6,657 nt of DNA from Alistipes sp. Lineage in GTDB: Bacteria > Bacteroidota > Bacteroidia > Bacteroidales > Rikenellaceae. Both the position numbers and the translations under genes were made by a program. The notes below the pieces were generated by a model. The model was not told the DNA's origin, ran no database searches, and saw only the letters and a program-made list of their open reading frames with translations. This document shows positions 1 to 5,794 of the stretch, one piece after another. Numbering within the stretch: position 1 is the stretch's first letter; each line of letters begins with the position of its first letter. The DNA is taken from positions 1 through 6,657 of the forward strand of contig JAFZDR010000034.1 of the NCBI GenBank assembly GCA_017561105.1, given 5' to 3'.

Positions 1-243
1 GTTCATATGCCAATGGGTAATCTCCTTGAACGGGTGGCTGTTACGCCAATAGTCCTGCCACGAAGAGAAATGTGGCAGCGAGTGCTGCAAATAGTGCTCA
101 CACTTAGCCTTTGCCTCAGGAGTAAGGTGTTTCTCTGCAATGTAGGCTGTAACATGGTGTCCCCAAGTTGCCCACGCCATTGCCTTCTGCACACTCATAG
201 TCGCTATGAGAGCAAGCAGAATGATCGAAATTTTGTTCTTCAT
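1..243 (-). CDS. S1/P1 nuclease-like exported protein, N-terminal part (cut by window edge)
   Basis: Only the first 81 codons are present; the frame runs off the left edge, so this is a window cut and not a broken gene. Residues 1-23 form a signal peptide (charged MKNK, hydrophobic core, cut after AMA). The mature protein would begin W24-A-T-W-G-H29, the N-terminal Trp/His pair of the S1/P1 nuclease fold. SSWQD (D64) and the THWH block (H79) match P1 Asp45 and His60, so all four zinc ligands expected in this stretch are present. The family hydrolyses single-stranded DNA/RNA and 3'-nucleotides, and the fold is shared with bacterial zinc phospholipase C. It is the last visible member of the tandem array, 41 bp after the stop of the preceding paralogue. 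That is the widest gap in the array, and I see no promoter motif in it. It resembles the 285-1091 and 1914-2708 copies most. Substrate is inferred; family assignment is fairly sure. Confidence 0.85.
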   Translation of the reverse strand, partial: MKNKISIILLALIATMSVQKAMAWATWGHHVTAYIAEKHLTPEAKAKCEHYLQHSLPHFSSWQDYWRNSHPFKEITHWHMN

Positions 244-284
244 AATTGTAATTTTATTGATTGTTTAGTGTTTTGTATATTCGA

Positions 285-1091
285 TTACTTAGCGCCAAAG
301 ATATTGTTCAATATGTAGGCAAGGCGGTAAGCCGCCTTCATCGCCATCTCGTCGGCAAGACTCAACACCTCGGCACGCTCCTCCACTGTCATACGGGCAA
401 TATCCTTATCGGCAGGTGTTATCTGATAGGCACGATGTGTCTGCTTCAAGATATCCTTGCCCCACACATCGTAGCTGCCTTTCTGAATCTTCTTTGCCTG
501 CTTCGAAGTCAGCATATCGACCTCCTGCGCATATCGCTCATAGGTCCAATTATTGCGCGTAAATGCCGGTGCTGCATCCCAGAACGAGTGCATCTGATAT
601 GGTTTTCCCTTATTACGCAGTTTGTAGCGATAGTGCGGATAGGTTGTTTTCGGGAACTGCACATGTACAGGGCAGTGCATATCCGCTACGCTGTGTATCA
701 GGTATATCACATTCTGTCGTACCAACGAATCGGGCATATTGCGATACCCCTTCATCTCCTCGACGATGCGCTTCACCTGTATCATCGCCTGGCCATTTGC
801 TCGCTCGCCCGAGATATCCCAGCGGAGCTTGCCCTTCTCGTCCGACTTTATTCCATGCCACATATTTGTGTGAGCATACGGCTCTATGGCACGCCAATGA
901 TCCATCCACGACGCATAGAAAGGGAGAGTATGGTTCAGGTAGCGGCGCACCTCCGACTTTGCCTCGGGGGTGAGGTGTTGCTCGGCAACATAGGCGATAG
1001 CTCCGTGTCCGAAAGCTGCCCACGCCATAGCTCTTTGCACACCCAGCGTAGCAACTACTACCAACAAAAGGGTTACAATCTTGCGTTTCAT
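285..1091 (-). CDS. S1/P1 nuclease family protein, all zinc ligands retained
   Basis: A 268-residue protein, close to the roughly 270 residues of P1 nuclease. Signal peptide 1-23 ends in AMA, leaving W24 as the mature N-terminus. The nine residues matching the P1 trinuclear zinc site are all visible: W24, H29 (FGH), D64 (ASWMD), H79 (MWH), H133, D137 and H143 (H-SVAD-MHCPV-H), H168 and D172 (HSFWD). Spacings within the H-D-H and H-D motifs equal those of P1 (4, 6 and 4). The usual VGD is VAD here, which does not remove the ligand. The protein ends with the shared array motif AAYRLAYILN-NIF, plus a two-residue longer tail. It starts 8 bp after the stop of the degenerate paralogue at 1100, with purine-rich AGAGACTC just before the ATG. 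Predicted to be a periplasmic or secreted zinc phosphodiesterase acting on nucleic acid; a phospholipase C-like activity cannot be excluded from sequence. Confidence 0.9.
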   Translation of the reverse strand: MKRKIVTLLLVVVATLGVQRAMAWAAFGHGAIAYVAEQHLTPEAKSEVRRYLNHTLPFYASWMDHWRAIEPYAHTNMWHGIKSDEKGKLRWDISGERANGQAMIQVKRIVEEMKGYRNMPDSLVRQNVIYLIHSVADMHCPVHVQFPKTTYPHYRYKLRNKGKPYQMHSFWDAAPAFTRNNWTYERYAQEVDMLTSKQAKKIQKGSYDVWGKDILKQTHRAYQITPADKDIARMTVEERAEVLSLADEMAMKAAYRLAYILNNIFGAK

Positions 1092-1099
1092 GAGTCTCT

Positions 1100-1900
1100 C
1101 TATTTGAAAATACTATTTAACAGAGCGGCCAAGCGATAACCTGCCTTTGCCATGCACTTATCGTGAATAGCCTCGTATCGGTGCGCGATCTCGGTCTTCA
1201 ACATAGCATCTGGATATATCACCTCAAGACATCGCACCACATCCTCGCCGACATTCTCAGCCCAGAAGCGAGGGGTACCCTTCTCGTACTCAGCCTTCTT
1301 CGAGCCGTAGCAGAGTTCGATATCCGACGCATAATACTGCGGCGAGAATATATCGTGGCGATTGGTGTAGTTGTGCCACATGGCGTGCCACGAGTTCTTG
1401 CGTTTAACCAAATTCTCGCCTGCACTGCTGCCCTTGGTTATGGCATAGAGTGTAAAATTAAATCCCTTGGTTGCCTCGTTACCCTCGATGCGGATATTTG
1501 CAGGGTTATGGATATCGCCCACAACCTGCACCACTGTGCGCAACGCCGCCTGCACCAACGAGTCGCTCTCGTTCTTGCGGTTGCAAAGTACCTCGACAGC
1601 TCTTTCGAGAACTACGACTGCATCATTCTCGTATGTAGTAACCGACTTGCCCTCGGCATTAAGGGTTGCATATTGCCACTGCTGGGTATGTGCCAACTGC
1701 GGATTCTTACGCAACGAGTAGAGCCACATGGCGTGTCTGGTCATATCGGCATTGAGGATAGTCTGAACCTCGCTCTTTGCCTTCTCGGTCATATGTCTCT
1801 CGGCAATAGCCGCTATGGTCTGATGTCCAATAGCCTTGAAGGCATACGCTTCGTTCGCCACCATTGCCACTGCAAACAGCACTGCTATAATCTTCTTCAT
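1100..1900 (-). CDS. Degenerate S1/P1 nuclease paralogue, probable exported pseudoenzyme B
   Basis: A 266-residue protein with signal peptide 1-20 (cut after AYA). Family membership shows in the N-terminal F21-K-A-I-G-H26, the VVGD-IHNP block at 126-133, and the C-terminus AGYRLAALLN-SIF. Most zinc ligands are replaced: P1 Trp1 is F21, Asp45 is Y61, His60 is Q76, His116 is Q125, His126 is N135 and Asp153 is H176. Only H26, D129 and H172 remain. The zinc-1 site is therefore gone. A zinc-3-like site could survive, because residue 1 binds through its backbone. The interval between the His126 and His149 positions is 37 residues, against 21-25 in the intact copies. The frame is open, without frameshift or early stop, so I call it a CDS and not a pseudogene. 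The ATG follows an unusually purine-rich AGGGGGAG, 5 nt upstream, which could act as a Shine-Dalgarno sequence. The gap to the upstream paralogue is 13 bp. Role unknown; binding or regulatory is inference. Confidence 0.87.
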   Translation of the reverse strand: MKKIIAVLFAVAMVANEAYAFKAIGHQTIAAIAERHMTEKAKSEVQTILNADMTRHAMWLYSLRKNPQLAHTQQWQYATLNAEGKSVTTYENDAVVVLERAVEVLCNRKNESDSLVQAALRTVVQVVGDIHNPANIRIEGNEATKGFNFTLYAITKGSSAGENLVKRKNSWHAMWHNYTNRHDIFSPQYYASDIELCYGSKKAEYEKGTPRFWAENVGEDVVRCLEVIYPDAMLKTEIAHRYEAIHDKCMAKAGYRLAALLNSIFK

Positions 1901-1913
1901 AATCGCTCCCCCT

Positions 1914-2708
1914 CTACTTGAAAATACGGTTAAGAACTGCAGCCAAGCGGTAACCTCCGACAGCCAATGTTTCGTGCATCAACTCCTCGATAGCCACACG
2001 CTTATCCTTGCTCAATGACTTGTAGCTCTGGCCATCCTTCCAATAATCGAAGGTCTTGACCATCTCGCGAGCAGCGACATCGCCCCACTTGTACGGAGTA
2101 CCCTTGCATATCTTCTTAATCTCCTTAGGGCTGTAGGTATCGTACTCCTTGCAGAAGCGCTCCAACTTCCACTTCGGGTGGAGAATTGTAGGAGCACCAT
2201 CCCAGAACTTATGACGTGCCATCGGTTTACCCTTGATAACGATCTTCATCTTCACAGGGTAGTTGCTATCCGGATGATATGTGATATGACCCGGACAGTG
2301 CATATCGCCCACCATATGGATAAGGAGTTTGAGGTTCATTGCCACAATCGAATCGGGCATGCTCTTATACTTACCCTTCTCCATCTCCTTTGTAATCTTG
2401 TCTATGCGAGATACCGGATCACGATCGGGCGAGCCCTTACCGCGCAACGAGAAATCGACATTCACATAGTGTGCATGCGCAGTGCACACCTCCTCGAAAC
2501 CGTCGCAATAGCGCCAATGGTCCTGCCACGATGCAAAATATGGCAGAGAGTGCTTCAAGTAGCGCTGGCACTCCGCCTTCGCCTTATCCGAGAGATGCTG
2601 CTCGGCGATATAGGCAGAGATAGAGTGTCCGCTCTTACCCCAAGCCATTGCATTGTGCGAAACTACCAACGACAGTAGTAGAGCCGCAAAAATTTTGAGA
2701 GCCTTCAT
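1914..2708 (-). CDS. S1/P1 nuclease family protein, all zinc ligands retained
   Basis: A 264-residue exported protein with signal peptide 1-22 (cut after AMA) and mature N-terminus W23-GKSG-H28. The remaining P1-equivalent ligands are D63 (ASWQD), H80 (AHAH, second His), H131/D135/H141 (H-MVGD-MHCPG-H), and H166/D170 (HKFWD). All nine are present with P1-like spacing, so this copy is expected to be catalytically competent. Sequence around SWQDHWR and the H-K-F-W-D block is nearer to the 285-1091 copy than to the 3507/4326 pair. The protein ends GGYRLAAVLN-RIF. It lies between the two degenerate paralogues, 21 bp after one and 13 bp before the other, an arrangement that makes a partner relationship possible. 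The leader before the ATG is A-rich with no Shine-Dalgarno sequence, as usual in Bacteroidetes. The predicted reaction is zinc-dependent phosphodiester cleavage outside the cytoplasm; the substrate cannot be read from sequence. Confidence 0.9.
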   Translation of the reverse strand: MKALKIFAALLLSLVVSHNAMAWGKSGHSISAYIAEQHLSDKAKAECQRYLKHSLPYFASWQDHWRYCDGFEEVCTAHAHYVNVDFSLRGKGSPDRDPVSRIDKITKEMEKGKYKSMPDSIVAMNLKLLIHMVGDMHCPGHITYHPDSNYPVKMKIVIKGKPMARHKFWDGAPTILHPKWKLERFCKEYDTYSPKEIKKICKGTPYKWGDVAAREMVKTFDYWKDGQSYKSLSKDKRVAIEELMHETLAVGGYRLAAVLNRIFK

Positions 2709-2729
2709 ATTTGTGGTTTATTAGTCGGC

Positions 2730-3494
2730 CTATTTAAGAATTGTGTTCACTACAAGCGCCAAGCGGAATGCTGCGTCGTACATTGCTGCATCGTTCACAG
2801 GCTCCTGCTTGGTTATCTCCAACATATTTACGATTGCACCCGGATAGAATATCTTGAGCGACTCCAATACACGCGCACCTGTCTGCTCGGCCCACGCGCG
2901 AGGAGCAACCTCAGCCTTCTTATACTGCTTAGCCATGCCCTTGGTTGCGATCTCCCAATCGTAAACGTACATCTCAGCCGAGAATGCGCCATGATCCTTG
3001 TGGTACTGCGAGTGCCACATTGCCTGCCACTTGCGATCCTGCACCTTGAACCAGCGTGAGTTCTTCGGACGGCCATTATCGCGACCAAATGTAAAGTCAT
3101 CTTCGAGTCGCTTCTCGATAAAGATGTTTGATGGGCAGTGGAGGTCCACAACCATCTCCATTGCTGTCTGCAACGCAACCTTGCGAGCCTCGGTTACTGC
3201 ACCCTTATCGCCAAGTACCACAAGAGCCTTCTCGAGCTTAACCACGGCATCCTTCTCGTCGGTAGTTACCGACTTACCCTGCTCGTTGAGGTAAACCTTG
3301 CTCTTGCCGTTATTCTCGAACTTGTAGCTCGAGAGCGGTGCTCCGAGGAGTTCGGTTGCACGCTTCGCAGCACCCTTCGAGAGGTTCTGCTCGGCAAACA
3401 TCACGATCGCCTTATTAACCTCGGCATTCCACGCCATGGCGTTGAAGGTTACTGCCGAGAGAAGCATCATAAGTGTAAATTTCAAAGTCTTCAT
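2730..3494 (-). CDS. Degenerate S1/P1 nuclease paralogue, probable exported pseudoenzyme A
   Basis: A 254-residue protein, the shortest complete copy. Signal peptide 1-21 ends in AMA, leaving W22. His6 of P1 is N27. The segment that carries Asp45 and His60 in other copies is shortened by about 12 residues and contains neither. In the central block, His116 is E113, Asp120 is kept as D117 (VVD-LHCPS), and His126 is N123. His149 is Q157 and Asp153 is H161 (QAMWH). Only Trp1 and Asp120 survive, so hydrolysis by the P1 mechanism is not expected. It shares with the 1100-1900 copy GKSVTT, the ending PxN in place of PxH, and AMWH, and it has a similarly enlarged loop (34 residues between N123 and Q157). 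This makes the two a common lineage. The C-terminus AAFRLALVVN-TIL keeps the array motif. The frame is intact and lies 12 bp after the preceding paralogue. Without its neighbours, family recognition would be hard. Confidence 0.87.
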   Translation of the reverse strand: MKTLKFTLMMLLSAVTFNAMAWNAEVNKAIVMFAEQNLSKGAAKRATELLGAPLSSYKFENNGKSKVYLNEQGKSVTTDEKDAVVKLEKALVVLGDKGAVTEARKVALQTAMEMVVDLHCPSNIFIEKRLEDDFTFGRDNGRPKNSRWFKVQDRKWQAMWHSQYHKDHGAFSAEMYVYDWEIATKGMAKQYKKAEVAPRAWAEQTGARVLESLKIFYPGAIVNMLEITKQEPVNDAAMYDAAFRLALVVNTILK

Positions 3495-3506
3495 ATTGTT
3501 GGTTTT

Positions 3507-4319
3507 CTATTTAAATATCTCGTTTATAACATTTGCTAATCTGTATCCCGCCTTAACAAGCATCTCGTCGGTAATCTCCTTCATACGGAGTTTGTTCTGC
3601 TCTGGCAGGTCGTGGTAATCCTTTGACGGATCGAGTAGTTTGTAGCACTCGCGGAAGGTGTCGGCATTCTCCCAAATCCAACCCTCGGGCGAAACCTTGC
3701 ACAACTCCTTCACCTCCTTCTTGGTGAGGCGGCAATACTTATGGCAGAACTCATCCGAGGTCATCCGACTATGGAAACGGGTGAATGCGCCGTCAATGTA
3801 GGTGTGGAAATCGGTCTTTCGACCACGATTTGTCATGTTGAACTGCTTTGTACCATCGAAGAGTGTATGGCATGGGCAGTGCATATCGCCCACGATGTGG
3901 ATGATACACTTCAAGTTCACGACCACCGCCGAGTCGGACAATTTCTTATAATCCTTCAACTGCTCGACCAACTGATTGAGGCGGGTGATACCCTGCTCCT
4001 CAACGGTGAGCGGAGCAAAGCCTTCCGATGTTGCTCCCGCCATATGGCCCGAAACAATCTTGCCATCCTTGATACCTACGGCATGCCAACGCGATGTGTG
4101 ACGATACTCCATAGAGTAGCGCCATCTGTCGAGCCACGATGCGTAGTATGCCAACGAGTGGCCGAGGTATTTACCGCACATCTTGCGAGCCTTAGGGGTA
4201 AGGTTCTGATCTGCGATATGGGCAACCGTGCTATGGCCCGTACTGCTCCAGGCGTATGCGTTACAGACCGACATCATAGCCACAATAGCAATCACCAATA
4301 CTTTAACTGCCTGTTTCAT
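3507..4319 (-). CDS. S1/P1 nuclease family protein, all zinc ligands retained
   Basis: A 270-residue protein with signal peptide 1-23 (cut after AYA) and mature W24-SSTG-H29. Other zinc ligands are D64 (ASWLD), H79 (RWH), H141/D145/H151 (H-IVGD-MHCPC-H), and H172/D176 (HTYID, in place of HxFWD). All nine P1-equivalent positions are filled. It is the close sister of the 4326-5138 gene: equal length, collinear at a constant 819-bp offset, with exactly matching DNA stretches of 26 and 29 bp. Both share an insertion around residues 85-110 that makes the His60-to-His116 interval 62 residues. Cysteines are frequent near the active site (C138, C148, C150), unusual for an exported enzyme. The start lies 6 bp after the stop of its sister and two stop codons stand in tandem there (TAGTAG), so translational coupling is likely. 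The C-terminus is AGYRLANVIN-EIF. Predicted periplasmic or secreted zinc nuclease. Confidence 0.9.
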   Translation of the reverse strand: MKQAVKVLVIAIVAMMSVCNAYAWSSTGHSTVAHIADQNLTPKARKMCGKYLGHSLAYYASWLDRWRYSMEYRHTSRWHAVGIKDGKIVSGHMAGATSEGFAPLTVEEQGITRLNQLVEQLKDYKKLSDSAVVVNLKCIIHIVGDMHCPCHTLFDGTKQFNMTNRGRKTDFHTYIDGAFTRFHSRMTSDEFCHKYCRLTKKEVKELCKVSPEGWIWENADTFRECYKLLDPSKDYHDLPEQNKLRMKEITDEMLVKAGYRLANVINEIFK

Positions 4320-4325
4320 AGCCTA

Positions 4326-5138
4326 CTACTTAAAAATCTGGTTTATAACATGAGCCAATCGGTAGCCCGCATCGCGGTGAAGTTGATCGGTAATCTCCTT
4401 CAAGCGGAACTTGTTCTGCTCGGGAAGCTCCTTATAATCGATAGTTGGCGAGAGGAGTTTATAAGTCTCGCGGAGCATCGACTCGTTGCCGTAGATCCAC
4501 GACTCCATATCACCCTCGCACAACGCTTTAATCTCCTCCTTGGTCAAGCGGCAATACTTATCGCGGAACTGCGCCGCGCTCTTGCCCTTATGGAATCGAT
4601 CGAACGACTTATCGTTATATCCATGGTAGCGCACATTCTCGCCATAGACTGTCATCTCGTACTGCTTCTGCTCGGCAAAGAACACATGGCCCGGGCAGTG
4701 CATATCGCCCACCATGTGGATGATACACTTCAGATTTACGGTAACGGTCGAATCGGGCAGGCTGCGATATCTCTTCAACTGCGCCTGCATCTGCTGCAAA
4801 CGCGCGATGCCGTGGTCATCCATTGTCAAAGGGGCAAGGAAGTCGGCAATATCGCCCGCCATCTGTCCCGGCACAAGCTTACCATCCTTGATACCTACGG
4901 CATGCCAACGAGCAGTGTGGTGGTACTCATGCGAGTAACGCCACTGATCGAGCCACGATGCGTAGTATGCCAAAGAGTGGCCGAGATACTTGTTACACAT
5001 CTTGCGAGCCTTGGGCGTGAGGTGCTGGTCTGCGATATGAGCAATAGTGCAGTGTCCTGCAGCGCTCCACGCCGAAGCCTTCGATACCGACAGCAACGCC
5101 GCGCACAAAAGCACAAGGGTTAAAATTTTAGTTCTCAT
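4326..5138 (-). CDS. S1/P1 nuclease family protein, first of the array, all zinc ligands retained
   Basis: A 270-residue protein with signal peptide 1-23 (cut after ASA) and mature N-terminus W24-SAAG-H29. The P1-type zinc ligands W24, H29, D64 (ASWLD), H79 (RWH), H141, D145, H151 (H-MVGD-MHCPG-H), H172 and D176 (HGYND) are all present. The last motif departs from the HxFWD of other copies, but the ligand spacing is kept. It is the first array member in transcription order, beginning 21 bp after the dtd stop codon in an A-rich leader without a Shine-Dalgarno sequence. I see no promoter or terminator in that gap, so cotranscription with dtd is likely. The C-terminus is AGYRLAHVIN-QIF. A 460-codon open frame on the other strand covers this gene and its sister; I regard it as a codon-use shadow. 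Function in nucleic-acid or phosphoester breakdown outside the cytoplasm is inferred from the family. Confidence 0.9.
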   Translation of the reverse strand: MRTKILTLVLLCAALLSVSKASAWSAAGHCTIAHIADQHLTPKARKMCNKYLGHSLAYYASWLDQWRYSHEYHHTARWHAVGIKDGKLVPGQMAGDIADFLAPLTMDDHGIARLQQMQAQLKRYRSLPDSTVTVNLKCIIHMVGDMHCPGHVFFAEQKQYEMTVYGENVRYHGYNDKSFDRFHKGKSAAQFRDKYCRLTKEEIKALCEGDMESWIYGNESMLRETYKLLSPTIDYKELPEQNKFRLKEITDQLHRDAGYRLAHVINQIFK

Positions 5139-5159
5139 GTTATCAGTTGTTTTAGTTGT

Positions 5160-5612
5160 TTATTCTCTGTTCTTCGAGTCGATACATATCGTTACCGGGC
5201 CGTCATTCACAAGCGGCACCTTCATATCGGCACCAAACTCGCCATGCTCAACCTCCGCACCGAGTACCGCCGACAATGTTGCAAGGAACTTCTCGTACAT
5301 CGGGCGCGAAACGGGCTCCGGTGCCGAGCGAATATACGAAGGGCGATTTCCCTTCTTTGTCGATGCAAAGAGGGTAAATTGGCTTATCACTATCACGCGA
5401 CCTCCCGCCTGCTGAACATCAAGGTTCATCACACCATTCTCATCGTCGAAGATGCGCAAGCGCGAAATCTTACCGCACAACCAATCGATATCCTCCTGCG
5501 TATCGGCCTCCTCCACGCCAAGCAGAACAGCCAGGCCCTTCTCGATCTTGCCGATTATCTCTCCCTCAACCTCAACGCTGCAGCGCTGTACTCGCTGTAT
5601 TACTACTCGCAT
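5160..5612 (-). CDS. dtd: D-aminoacyl-tRNA deacylase (DTD)
   Basis: A 150-residue cytoplasmic enzyme that removes D-amino acids (and mischarged glycine) from tRNA as a proofreading step in translation. The length fits the bacterial DTD family (about 145-150). Visible family marks are the opening MRVVIQRV, the RIFDDENGVMNL block at 53-64, SQFTL at 77-81 with the Thr80 of the active site, GNRPSY at 88-93, and the NDGPVT motif at 136-141 with the Gly-cisPro pair used for chiral selection. The ATG at 5612 places the conserved N-terminus at residue 1. A promoter candidate ends about 28 bp upstream. The exported nuclease-like array begins 21 bp after its stop, so this housekeeping gene appears to lead the operon. 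No functional link between proofreading and the array is evident; shared transcription may be accidental. Identification is very secure. Confidence 0.97.
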   Translation of the reverse strand: MRVVIQRVQRCSVEVEGEIIGKIEKGLAVLLGVEEADTQEDIDWLCGKISRLRIFDDENGVMNLDVQQAGGRVIVISQFTLFASTKKGNRPSYIRSAPEPVSRPMYEKFLATLSAVLGAEVEHGEFGADMKVPLVNDGPVTICIDSKNRE

Positions 5613-5620
5613 ACCCTATA

Positions 5621-5648
5621 AAATTCAAATTGCAAAATTCAAAATTAA
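5621..5648. repeat. Degenerate 7-bp tandem repeat, AAATTCA type
   Basis: Four consecutive 7-bp units can be laid out on the plus strand: AAATTCA (5621), AATTGCA (5628), AAATTCA (5635) and AAATTAA (5642). It lies directly upstream of dtd and covers the proposed -7 box and start of transcription. Units differ, so this is an old or slowly changing repeat. On the minus strand it reads as repeated TTTG-containing units, which resemble Bacteroidetes promoter boxes. Confidence 0.6.
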
Positions 5649-5672
5649 ATTCTTCTCTCCCCCTCGTTCAAA
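5640..5672 (-). promoter_or_regulatory. Putative Bacteroidetes-type promoter for dtd and the nuclease-like array
   Basis: On the minus strand TTTG (5672-5669) is followed after 21 bp by TAATTTTG (5647-5640). This matches the -33 TTTG and -7 TAnnTTTG consensus used by the primary sigma factor of Bacteroides with a usual spacing. The -7 box ends 27 bp before the dtd ATG, giving a short leader. The spacer contains a purine run (GAGGGGGAGAG). AT-rich repeats around it raise the chance of a random match. Confidence 0.45.
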
Positions 5673-5689
5673 ATCGTCAATGGTGGTGG

Positions 5690-5774
5690 AAATTTTGTGC
5701 GTTGCGCAGTGTCGGAAAGCGGAGCATACTTGGGCGTATGTGAGCATTTACGACGCAAGCAAGGTGCAAAATTT
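5690..5774. repeat. Imperfect palindromic intergenic element
   Basis: The ends AAATTTTG (5690-5697) and CAAAATTT (5767-5774) are perfect inverted repeats of 8 bp. Inside them TGCGT (5698-5702) can pair with ACGCA (5753-5757), leaving a one-sided 9-nt bulge. At the tip CATAC (5725-5729) and GTATG (5736-5740) close a 6-nt loop. The element follows the pseudouridine synthase stop and precedes the dtd promoter. It could be a transcription-ending or RNA-processing structure, or a dispersed genomic repeat. It lacks a U-tract directly after the stem, so I do not call it a terminator. Confidence 0.45.
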
Positions 5775-5794
5775 ACCCGCCAGAACGATTTTTA

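Larger units (their letters stand above)
5613..5794. other. Intergenic spacer between the pseudouridine synthase gene and dtd
   Basis: This 182-bp spacer, the longest in the window, has no convincing gene. It holds, in transcription order (right to left), a palindromic element, a promoter candidate for dtd, and an AT-rich heptamer repeat that overlaps the promoter's -7 box. Short frames crossing it continue antisense into neighbouring genes and look like shadows. Confidence 0.7.

Noticed and set aside
244..284. Internal promoter in the 41-bp gap before the last array gene
   Set aside because: No TAnnTTTG or TTTG box is visible on the minus strand in this AT-rich gap.
613..1023. 136-codon minus-strand frame inside the 285-1091 gene
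   Set aside because: It is a second frame within a well-supported gene, without a domain or a sensible start context.
261..1921. Other long plus-strand frames (261-1139, 1163-1921, 563-973)
   Set aside because: All are antisense to genes with clear signal peptides and zinc motifs; none has a recognisable domain.
1100..3494. Calling the two degenerate copies pseudogenes
   Set aside because: Both have intact frames of normal length, signal peptides, proper stops and shared conserved blocks, which indicates protein-level maintenance.
3789..4620. Apparent loss of the HxFWD motif in the 3507 and 4326 copies
   Set aside because: The motif is HTYID and HGYND in these copies; His and Asp keep the four-residue spacing, so the ligands are retained and I do not count these as degenerate.
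3741..5123. 460-codon open frame on the plus strand across two nuclease-like genes
   Set aside because: It lies antisense to two well-supported paralogues. Rare use of TTA, CTA and TCA codons in those genes removes stops from the opposite frame. The translation resembles no family I know and repeats itself because the genes beneath it are duplicates.
5690..5774. Rho-independent terminator for the pseudouridine synthase gene
   Set aside because: Pairing is interrupted by a bulge and a large internal loop, and there is no U-tract directly after the stem on the transcribed strand.
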